This document shows positions 1 through 7,174 of a stretch of DNA of 64,000 nt, piece by piece. Within the stretch, counting starts at the first letter, position 1, and every line of letters starts with the position of its first letter. This DNA comes from Pseudomonas sp. RGM2987 (GTDB taxonomy: Bacteria; Pseudomonadota; Gammaproteobacteria; Pseudomonadales; Pseudomonadaceae). A program made the translations under genes and the position numbers. The DNA lies in NCBI RefSeq assembly GCF_022952855.1, contig NZ_JALJDX010000220.1, forward strand, positions 62,001 to 126,000, read 5' to 3'. A model generated the notes under the pieces. The model saw nothing but the letters and a program-made list of their open reading frames with translations, made no database searches and was not told the DNA's origin.

Positions 1-2002
1 GGCCGCGGTTATCGATCTTGAGGCCGCGCTCGGAACGGCTGTCGCCATCGAGTCGCGTGCCCATCACCACCGCATCGACATAGCCGCCGCTAGGGTCGAT
101 GAGCGTCCAATAGAGGCCGTAGCTGTCGCCATCGAGATCCACTTTACCTGCGCGCCGGCCTTCGAAGCCGAGGTTGAAGCCATCGACGTTGCCGTTCAAT
201 TCGGTATGCCCCACGAAGAAACCGATGCGCTGGGTCTGGCCGCCGGACGTTGGTGCGCTGTACAGGTCACTGCCCACCTGGAAACCCTTGATGGACCCGT
301 CGAAGCGCGGCGTGACCGTGCCGGCCCAAGTCTGGTCCAGGTCCTTGCCATAGACACGACCCCAGCCGGCCCCGAATGCGCCGGTCTCGGTCAGCAGGCG
401 CTGATCGCCCTGGCGGTCATGGAAGGTGCCCAAGGCCATCAGGGTCAGTTGCGCCGCGACCGGAGGCATGGCGGACCAGGTGGGCACTTCCGGACGATAC
501 AACGGGATTGGCGCAGCACCTGCGACGGGCACCGGCAGCGGCGGCAATGGCGGCGAGGCGGGGGCGTTCGGCAGTGACGGAGCGGGGGGCGCCGCGAGTG
601 GTCCGGCCACTACCGTCGAGCGCAGGTACCAGTTGTTTGCATTGCCCGTCACGCCGCCCTTGAACAAGCGATAGTCGAACGCACCGGCCGAGACCGACTG
701 CGCCAGGGAAAACGCACCGTTGTCGCTGACCGCGCCGCCCTGGGCCTGGACCACTTCAATCCCGTCCTGGCTTGTCAACCCACCGGCACCGCCGACATTC
801 GTGACGGCTATGGCGGTATTACCAGTGAGCGTTCCGCCATTGACCACCAGTTTGTCGCTGGGCGAACCATCAGCGCCGAGCACCGTCTGCAGGCGCAACT
901 GGCCGTTGCTGCCAACATAGTTACCCTGCACGGTGAGGCTGTCATTGGTGCGGGTATTGTCGCGAGTCAGGTCGATCGTGCCGCTGTTATTGAGGGTGAC
1001 CAGTTGGCCGGCAGTGAACGGATTGACGCTGCCCTGGGTCGACGTCAGAACGCTGCTGCTGTCGATGTTCAGCACGCCCGTAGCCGTGGCAGAGTCGCCC
1101 AGTACCAGCGTGTCATTGAGGTCCAGGCGCGATCCCTGGGACAGGTTGACCGTCTCCCAGTTGACGTAGCGGGCACCGGTGCCAGAGGTCGTGGCTTCAA
1201 AGGTCAGGCTGTCCTGACCCAGGCCGCCATCCAGGCTGGGGGTCGTTGCGAGCAGGGCTTCATCCAGATTGCGCAACAGCGCCGTATCGGTGCCGTCGCC
1301 CATCAGGATCGCCGAACGGATGAGACCGCCACTCCATTGCAGTTGGTCATCGCCGAAACTGGTCCGGACCTGGCCGACGATCTCTCCACCGCTTACGGTA
1401 ATGCTATCGTTGCCGCCGCTGACACTGACGTTGCCGCCGATGCGTCCGGCGGACAGGATAATCGTGTCCTGGCCGAACCCGGTCACCAGGTTGCCGAGAA
1501 TTTCGCCGCCCGACATGTCGAAAATGTTGTCGTCGAGCTTCATGTCGACCCGGCCGATGGTGCCCCCGGTCATGCGAGCCTCATCGCCGTCCTCGAACGC
1601 ACCGACGATGGTGCCGCCGGTCATCAGGAAGGTATCCAGGCCATCGCCCTGGGCCAGGGACTGGATGCTGCCGCCGTTCATCACGAAATCATCGATGCCT
1701 GAACCCTGTTCCACGTCACCGGCGATGACCCCGTTGGGGTTGATCTGGATGTGATCGGTGCCGGCGCCAAAGGTGACATCGCCCTGGATGACGCCACTGC
1801 CATTGGCCGGCAGGGTCAAGGTGTTATTGCCCGAGAGGTCCGTCAGCCCGGCGCTGGTGCCGCTGTCGCAGACATAGGCATCGTCGCCCGCCGTTGGCGT
1901 CAGGGTACAGGCTGCCATGGCGCTCGGGGCATTGAACTGGAACAGGAGCAAAACCCACACAGCGTTGAACAGCCGATTGAATCCTTGATCGTGCAAGCTC
2001 AT
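1..2002 (-). CDS. Autotransporter with beta-helical passenger (partial, 3' end outside window)
   Basis: About 667 codons are visible before the reading frame leaves the left edge. The ATG at 2002 has a GAGGGA ribosome site and is followed by a signal peptide (residues ~1-31, hydrophobic VWVLLLFQF core, cleavage near SAMA-AC). Residues ~40-200 hold glycine-rich repeats of the GG-x-I-x-G-x-V type with D/N turns, as expected of a beta-solenoid passenger. A proline/alanine linker lies at about 470-500. After it come residues typical of the start of an autotransporter barrel (GAGWGRVYGKD, then alternating strands with GFFVGHTELNG). By family knowledge this is a type Va secreted protein whose barrel sits in the outer membrane and whose passenger is exposed or released. 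The substrate or adhesive role of the passenger cannot be told. The C-terminal barrel strands are missing only because of the window edge. Confidence 0.88.
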   Translation of the reverse strand, partial: MSLHDQGFNRLFNAVWVLLLFQFNAPSAMAACTLTPTAGDDAYVCDSGTSAGLTDLSGNNTLTLPANGSGVIQGDVTFGAGTDHIQINPNGVIAGDVEQGSGIDDFVMNGGSIQSLAQGDGLDTFLMTGGTIVGAFEDGDEARMTGGTIGRVDMKLDDNIFDMSGGEILGNLVTGFGQDTIILSAGRIGGNVSVSGGNDSITVSGGEIVGQVRTSFGDDQLQWSGGLIRSAILMGDGTDTALLRNLDEALLATTPSLDGGLGQDSLTFEATTSGTGARYVNWETVNLSQGSRLDLNDTLVLGDSATATGVLNIDSSSVLTSTQGSVNPFTAGQLVTLNNSGTIDLTRDNTRTNDSLTVQGNYVGSNGQLRLQTVLGADGSPSDKLVVNGGTLTGNTAIAVTNVGGAGGLTSQDGIEVVQAQGGAVSDNGAFSLAQSVSAGAFDYRLFKGGVTGNANNWYLRSTVVAGPLAAPPAPSLPNAPASPPLPPLPVPVAGAAPIPLYRPEVPTWSAMPPVAAQLTLMALGTFHDRQGDQRLLTETGAFGAGWGRVYGKDLDQTWAGTVTPRFDGSIKGFQVGSDLYSAPTSGGQTQRIGFFVGHTELNGNVDGFNLGFEGRRAGKVDLDGDSYGLYWTLIDPSGGYVDAVVMGTRLDGDSRSERGLKIDNRG

Positions 2003-2181
2003 GTGCTATCCCTCTGCGTCGGCATCCCTGGACGCCGGTTTCAGCATCGGTTGCACAACGGATGGCACACAAGGGCCTGGCAACGCTCGCTGTATGGGAT
2101 GGCACCGTAGCAACGAAAAACCGGCGCCGCTACTGTCAGAACTTACAGGTCGGCGCGCCGTGGAAAGGGACAGCGAGGGCG

Positions 2182-2982
2182 TTACAAATGCACTTCCACC
2201 GACAACGGCAGGTGGTCGCTCAGGTGTGTCCAGGGCTTGTTGCCGAGGATCTGTGGAGCGTGGCTGGAAGCGTTGCGCAAGTAGATGCGGTCCAGGCGCA
2301 GCAGCGGGAAACGCGCCGGGTAGGTGCGCGCGGGGCGGCCGTGATGATGCTCGAAAGCTTCGTGCAGGTAACCACGGCGGGCAAGGGCGATGTTGCCGCG
2401 CAATTGCCAGTCATTGAAGTCACCGGCAATGATCACCGGGGCGTCCTCGGGCAGTGAGTCGAGCAATTGGCACAACAGCTTGAGTTGAAGCTGGCGATGG
2501 CTTTCCAAAAGACTCAGGTGCACGCAGATGCCATGGACTTCGGCGTGGCCGGGTACCTCCAGTACGCAATGCAGCAGCCCGCGTCGCTCTGGGCCGGTGA
2601 TGGAGACATCGAGGTTACGGAACTGACGGATCGGGTATTTGGATAGCAGTGCATTACCATGGTGGCCGTCGGGGTACACCGCGTTGCGGCCATAGGCAAA
2701 GTCGTTCCACATGCTGTCGGCGAGAAATTCGTACTGCGAGGTCTGGGGCCAGTTGTCGTAGCGTGAGGCGTGGCGGTCGTGTTCGCCCAGTACTTCTTGC
2801 AGGAACACCAGGTCGGCACCGGTACTGCGCACCGCCTCACGCAATTCGGGCAGGATGAAACGACGGTTGAGGGCGGTGAAGCCCTTATGGGTATTGACCG
2901 TCAGAACCCGCAACCGATGAACCGCGGCGGGGGTGTCCAATGGCATGGTTTCCAGGGCCTGCCAATCGGGATCTTGAGTCAC
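2182..2982 (-). CDS. Endonuclease/exonuclease/phosphatase family protein
   Basis: 266 aa starting at a GTG (2982) with AGGAG five bases upstream; no better in-frame ATG exists. The EEP fold signatures are all present in order: NTHKG near residue 31, the metal-binding Glu in VFLQEV (~62), HLSLL, AGDFNDW (~196) and the terminal SDHLPL carrying the catalytic His (~258). Family members are Mg2+-dependent phosphodiesterases or nucleases; E. coli YbhP, encoded next to cardiolipin synthase B, is a comparable short cytoplasmic member. No signal peptide is seen, so a cytoplasmic role is likely. The substrate is unknown. Its start faces the REPIN block at 3.1-3.4 kb. Confidence 0.85.
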   Translation of the reverse strand: MTQDPDWQALETMPLDTPAAVHRLRVLTVNTHKGFTALNRRFILPELREAVRSTGADLVFLQEVLGEHDRHASRYDNWPQTSQYEFLADSMWNDFAYGRNAVYPDGHHGNALLSKYPIRQFRNLDVSITGPERRGLLHCVLEVPGHAEVHGICVHLSLLESHRQLQLKLLCQLLDSLPEDAPVIIAGDFNDWQLRGNIALARRGYLHEAFEHHHGRPARTYPARFPLLRLDRIYLRNASSHAPQILGNKPWTHLSDHLPLSVEVHL

Positions 2983-3082
2983 GTTCGCTCCTGAATCAGA
3001 CGTACCTGTTCATGCGACTTGCGAGAGGCTGCGGCAGTTCCGGATTTTTCATGGTGACTGCCGAGCACGTCACAGCCTGAGC

Positions 3083-3382
3083 CACCGCTATCGCGAGCAA
3101 GCCCGCTCCCACCGGACTCGTGTCAGGCCTGGGTTCCAGGGGCACCGAAGATCCACTGTGGGAGCGGGCTTGCCCGCGAAGACGGCGGCACATTCAACAT
3201 CGTCTCAAGCTGACCCACCGCTTTCGCGAGCAAGCCCGCTCCCACCGGATTCGTGTCAGGCCTGGATTCCCAGGGCACCGAAGATCCACTGTGGGAGCGG
3301 GCTTGCCCGCGAAGACGGCGGTGCATTCAACATCGACTCAAGCTGACCCACCGCTATCGCGAGCAAGCTCGGCTCCCACAGG
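3083..3382. repeat. REPIN block with tandemly duplicated 133-bp unit
   Basis: Five REP palindromes alternate in orientation. Inverted copies (core GAGCAAGCCCGCTCCCACC) begin near 3083, 3217 and 3350; forward copies (core GTGGGAGCGGGCTTGCCCGC) begin near 3157 and 3291. The spacer text (GTGTCAGGCCTGG, CACCGAAGATCCACTG, CATTCAACATCG) recurs with a period of 133 bp (for example positions 3120 and 3253), so a whole REP doublet plus spacer is duplicated head to tail. This fills most of the 423-bp gap between the EEP gene and the PIG-L gene; I see no gene in the gap. Confidence 0.92.
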
Positions 3383-3405
3383 TTGTGTTTGGCAGATGTG
3401 GGCTT

Positions 3406-4170
3406 TCAGATGAACACAATCTCATACGGCATGCCCATGCGATCGAGGATGACCCGGGGCACCAGCGGGGCGATGCCGTTGGCGGGTTCGCCGTTCAGTT
3501 GACTGGCGTAGGCGTACATGGCGTGGCGTTTGCGGGCGGTGGTCCAGACGTCGAGGCGCAGTTTGCGGGCGCGGTGCCAGGGGATTTTGTTCTGCTCGCG
3601 GACCGGCCAGTGCCAGGCCCACACCGGCAGCTCGTTGAACGCCGCTCCGATCTCGTCCGCCGCCAATGCCCCGGCGCGGCCGACCGTGTCGTGGTCGCTG
3701 TCACCGTCCTTGCGCCAGGTGCCGAACACCACGTCACCGGGACGCAGATGGCGGCCGATAAAAGCCGCCAGTTCAACTTCGTGTTCGGCCAGGGCTTTCT
3801 CCGGGAAACCGCCACGAACCCATTGCAGGCCATGGGTCGCTATGCCCAGGCGACCCAGGGCATCCACGCTTTCCTGGGGATGAGGGCGTTGCGTGCGCAG
3901 GCGTTCGTCGGCCCACAAGGGTGAACCGGGGTGGCTGAGGGCGCCGTCGGTCACCGAAATCAGCAACACGGGCCGGTTCAGGTTGTTCAGCAACTGGAGC
4001 AATCCACCACAGGCTCCGATCTCATCCCCAGGATGCGGGGCAAGGATGACGGGACGAGCACCGGCGGGAATGAGTGTCTGGGTACTGATGATGGGGATGT
4101 CGGCCAATTGCGCAGCACTGTTCCAGATTTGCGGGTGCTGCCGGCCATGCAAGCGAGAGGCGGGTTTCAT
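3406..4170 (-). CDS. PIG-L/LmbE family deacetylase
   Basis: 254 aa from the ATG at 4170 (GGACG upstream); an upstream in-frame extension to 4299 has no ribosome site and reads like non-coding sequence. The zinc-site motif appears at about residues 45-49 as A-P-H-P-G-D-E, followed by GACGG, and the distal metal motif as DSDHD near 154. PIG-L enzymes hydrolyse N-acetyl groups from sugars such as GlcNAc derivatives. In the usual A-H-P-D-D-E motif the first Asp is the general base, and here it is Gly, so activity may be altered (see findings). The gene stands between the glycogen cluster and the EEP gene on the same strand, which suggests carbohydrate metabolism but does not prove it. Confidence 0.85.
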   Translation of the reverse strand: MKPASRLHGRQHPQIWNSAAQLADIPIISTQTLIPAGARPVILAPHPGDEIGACGGLLQLLNNLNRPVLLISVTDGALSHPGSPLWADERLRTQRPHPQESVDALGRLGIATHGLQWVRGGFPEKALAEHEVELAAFIGRHLRPGDVVFGTWRKDGDSDHDTVGRAGALAADEIGAAFNELPVWAWHWPVREQNKIPWHRARKLRLDVWTTARKRHAMYAYASQLNGEPANGIAPLVPRVILDRMGMPYEIVFI

Positions 4171-4371
4171 CGGGACGTCCTTGTTGTATTCAATCTTGCA
4201 ACCTGCAACGGGCCTCTGCCCGATGGCGCCCGAAAGGGCACGGTTGCGATTTGCGGTGCTCCGAATCCTGGAAACTCCCGCAGCCGAAGTATTGACCATG
4301 ACGGTCGATTCGTCGCGTCACATGTGTGTCTGAACCGGTTTTTTTTCTACAAACTGGGATGCAGGTATCGA

Positions 4372-4391
4372 GAACCGCGTCCTTGCGGTTC
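4372..4391 (-). terminator. Possible hairpin downstream of glgX
   Basis: A 7-bp perfect stem (GAACCGC / GCGGTTC) with a six-base loop lies 28 bp past the glgX stop in the 248-bp gap before the PIG-L start. There is no U-tract on the minus strand, so it is at best a weak terminator or an RNA-end stabiliser. Confidence 0.3.
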
Positions 4392-4418
4392 GTTATAGAG
4401 GGCTTCCGATAGCGCGCT

Positions 4419-6578
4419 TCAGTCCTCTGCTTCGCGCTGCAGTTCGAACAGCAGCAGCGAGCGCCCCGTGACGGCATACTCGGCGTCGAAGTCGAAGCGT
4501 TCTTCACCGCGGATCGTTGGCTGGTTGGTGTCGATCATGCAGGTCCAGAAACTGCCTTCAGGCACTTGCGGCAAGCGGAAGTTGACGATGTCATGATGCG
4601 CGTTGACCACCAGCAACAGCGTCGCGTCGCCGCCCTTGCGGCGAATCCCGGTTTCCTGGGCGCGCCCGTCCATCAGCATCCCCAGGCAGCGCCCGTGGCC
4701 GTCCTGCCACTGCTCGGTGGTCATCTCGCTGCCATCCGGGGCCAGCCAGGTCACGTCCTTGACGCCGATGTCCTCGTTGTAGTTGCCCACCAGGAACCGT
4801 CCGCGGCGCAGGATCGGGTAGGCCAGGCGCAACTTGATCAGGCGCTTGACGAACTTGAGCAGCGCCGCGCCGTCCTCGCTCAGGTCCCAGTTGACCCAGC
4901 CGATCTCGCTGTCCTGGCAATAGGCGTTGTTGTTGCCATGCTGGGTCCGGGCGAATTCGTCCCCGGCCACGATCATGGGCGTGCCCTGGGCCAACAGCAG
5001 GGTGGCGAAGAAATTGCGCATCTGCCGGTGACGCAGCGCATTGATTTCAGGATCATCGGTCGGGCCTTCGACGCCATGGTTCCAGGACAGGTTGTTATTG
5101 CTGCCGTCCTGGTTGTTCTCGTCGTTGGCCTCGTTGTGCTTGTCGTTGTACGACACCAGGTCATTGAGGGTGAAACCGTCATGGGCAGTGACGAAGTTCA
5201 CCGAGGCGTAAGGGCGCCGGCCCCGCTGGTTGAACATCTCACCGGAGGCGGTCATGCGGCTGGCAAAATCGGCCAGCTGGCCGTCGTCGCCTTTCCAGAA
5301 TGCGCGGACGGTGTCGCGGAACTTGTCGTTCCACTCCACCCAGCCGGGCGGGAAACCGCCGACCTGATAGCCACCGGGACCGCAGTCCCACGGCTCGGCG
5401 ATCATCTTCACCTGGCGCAGCACCGGGTCCTGCCGACAGGCCACGAGGAAGCTGTGACGCTCGTCGAACCCGTCATGGTAACGCCCCAGGATGGTTGCCA
5501 GGTCGAACCGGAAACCATCGACGTGCATTTCCGTGGCCCAGTAGCGCAGGGAGTCGGTGACCATTTGCAGGACGCAGGGGTGACTCAGGTCCAGGGTGTT
5601 GCCGGTGCCCGAATCGTTGATGTAGTAGCGTTTGTCATCGGGCATCAGCCGGTAGTACGAGGCGTTGTCGATGCCGCGCATGGACAGGGTCGGGCCTTGC
5701 TCGTTGCCTTCGGCTGTGTGGTTGTAGACCACGTCGAGGATGACTTCCAGGTTGGCCTCGTGCATGTGCGCGACCAGTTCCTTGAACTCGGCGATCTTGC
5801 CGCTGGCCAGGTAGCGCGGGTCCGGGGCGAAGAAGGCGATGCTGTTGTAGCCCCAGTAGTTGGTCATGCCCTTGTGCAACAGGTGCTGGTCGTTGACGAA
5901 GGCGTGGATCGGCAACAGTTCTACCGAAGAAACACCCAGTTTGCGGATGTGCTCCAGCACATCGTCGACCATCAGCCCGGCGAACGTGCCGCGCAGGTTT
6001 TCCGGCACGGCGGGGTGACGCATGCTGATACCACGGACATGGGTTTCATACAGGATGGTCTTGTCCCAGGGCACGCTGACGCGATGGTCGTGGCCCCAGG
6101 TGTGCGCGGGGTCGATGACCTTGCATTTGGGCACGAACGGCGCGCTGTCGCGCTCGTCGAAGCTGAGGTCACCGTCAGGATGGCCAATGGTGTAGCCGAA
6201 CAGTGCCTCGGACCATTTCAACTCACCGACCAATTGCTTGGCATAGGGGTCGATCAGCAGTTTGTTCGGGTTGAAACGATGGCCGTTCTCCGGGTCGTAT
6301 GGGCCATAGACCCGGTAGCCATAGATCAGTCCCGGATGGGCATCGGGCAGATAGCCGTGGTAAATCTCGTCGGTGTATTCCGGCAGTTCGATGCGTTCGA
6401 GCTCGACTTCGCCGGAGTCATCGAAAATGCACAACTCCACCTTGGTGGCGTTGGCAGAGAACAGCGCGAAATTGACCCCGAGGCCATCCCAGGTCGCACC
6501 GAGCGGAAAAGGCAGCCCTTCACGAATCCGCGAAGCCTCGATAACCGGCGGCGGCGTGGTTTTTTTTGGACGGGTCAT
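4419..6578 (-). CDS. glgX: Glycogen debranching enzyme GlgX
   Basis: 719 aa, ATG at 6578 with GCAGGAG upstream. GlgX is an isoamylase-type GH13 enzyme that hydrolyses alpha-1,6 branches left after phosphorylase trimming. The N-terminal CBM48-like region starts with FPLGATWDGLGVNFALFS (~22-40). GH13 motifs follow: DVVYNHT (~277), DGFRFDLA with the nucleophile Asp (~355), EPWD with the acid/base Glu (~393) and TAHDGFTLND (~465). Length and motif order match full-length GlgX. It is the last gene of the leftward glgA-treZ-malQ-treY-DUF2934 series, but a 223-bp gap with a REPIN separates it, so its expression may be partly uncoupled. Confidence 0.97.
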   Translation of the reverse strand: MTRPKKTTPPPVIEASRIREGLPFPLGATWDGLGVNFALFSANATKVELCIFDDSGEVELERIELPEYTDEIYHGYLPDAHPGLIYGYRVYGPYDPENGHRFNPNKLLIDPYAKQLVGELKWSEALFGYTIGHPDGDLSFDERDSAPFVPKCKVIDPAHTWGHDHRVSVPWDKTILYETHVRGISMRHPAVPENLRGTFAGLMVDDVLEHIRKLGVSSVELLPIHAFVNDQHLLHKGMTNYWGYNSIAFFAPDPRYLASGKIAEFKELVAHMHEANLEVILDVVYNHTAEGNEQGPTLSMRGIDNASYYRLMPDDKRYYINDSGTGNTLDLSHPCVLQMVTDSLRYWATEMHVDGFRFDLATILGRYHDGFDERHSFLVACRQDPVLRQVKMIAEPWDCGPGGYQVGGFPPGWVEWNDKFRDTVRAFWKGDDGQLADFASRMTASGEMFNQRGRRPYASVNFVTAHDGFTLNDLVSYNDKHNEANDENNQDGSNNNLSWNHGVEGPTDDPEINALRHRQMRNFFATLLLAQGTPMIVAGDEFARTQHGNNNAYCQDSEIGWVNWDLSEDGAALLKFVKRLIKLRLAYPILRRGRFLVGNYNEDIGVKDVTWLAPDGSEMTTEQWQDGHGRCLGMLMDGRAQETGIRRKGGDATLLLVVNAHHDIVNFRLPQVPEGSFWTCMIDTNQPTIRGEERFDFDAEYAVTGRSLLLFELQREAED

Positions 6579-6645
6579 AGTTGCTCCTGCAAAAGACAGA
6601 TACGGCAGTTCAATTCACGTAGGACGGGTGACATGCGCTGCACCT

Positions 6646-6774
6646 GTGGCGAGGGGATTTATCCCCGCTGGCGTGCGCAGCGCGCCCAAAAGGACCGGCT
6701 CGGATCAGCTGGTCGCCCTGGGCCTGATGGTGGGGCTGCGGTGCAGCCCGGTGGGGATAAATCCCCTCGCCACA
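6646..6774. repeat. REPIN between glgX and the DUF2934 gene
   Basis: Two inverted copies of a REP with core GTGGCGAGGGGATTTATCCC (6646-6671 forward, 6749-6774 reverse) flank about 77 bp of spacer. The arms could pair into one long hairpin in a transcript running from treY/DUF2934 into glgX. Confidence 0.92.
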
Positions 6775-6801
6775 AAGGGCTGTTCTCGGTCTGGGAGAGA
6801 G

Positions 6802-7155
6802 TCAGACCGCGGGAGGCTTGCGTGGTGCCCGCGGCTTTTTCTCGGCAGCAGGCTTGCTCACCGATGACGCTGAGGGGGCGTTCGCAGCAGGCTTGGCCGC
6901 AGGTTTAGCCTTGGGCGCGGCAGCCTTGACGGCCGGCTTGGCTGCGGCCGGTTTGCTGGCTACCGGCTTGATGCCGTCAGCCTTGGCCGCCGCTGGTTTG
7001 CTCGCGGCCTTGGCCGGTTTGCTCGGCGCCAGGGCTTCGGCCTCTGCCAGCTTGCGCGCCATCTCCCAGTGGCGTTTTTCCTGCCCGGTGGGCTTACCCT
7101 CGGACTCCCAGATCTGATAGGCGAATTCGCGGATGCGTTTATCGTCGGTACTCAT
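6802..7155 (-). CDS. DUF2934 domain protein with Ala/Lys/Pro-rich tail
   Basis: 117 aa from the ATG at 7155, chosen because TCAGGAG sits just upstream; a longer frame to 7194 would overlap treY. Residues 1-35 (DDKRIREFAYQIWESEG, then GQEKRHWEMA) form the short DUF2934 domain common in proteobacteria. The rest is low-complexity KPAAAK-type sequence like histone-H1-like or AlgP tails and strongly basic, so nucleic-acid binding is possible, but the function is unknown. It follows treY by 19 bp and occupies a conserved place between treY and glgX in Pseudomonas trehalose clusters. Confidence 0.88.
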   Translation of the reverse strand: MSTDDKRIREFAYQIWESEGKPTGQEKRHWEMARKLAEAEALAPSKPAKAASKPAAAKADGIKPVASKPAAAKPAVKAAAPKAKPAAKPAANAPSASSVSKPAAEKKPRAPRKPPAV

Positions 7156-7174
7156 CGCTGTGCTCCTGACTAAC

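Noticed and set aside
4566..6908. 780-codon plus-strand frame across glgX
   Set aside because: Antisense to glgX with Val/Gly/Gln-rich shadow composition and no domain.
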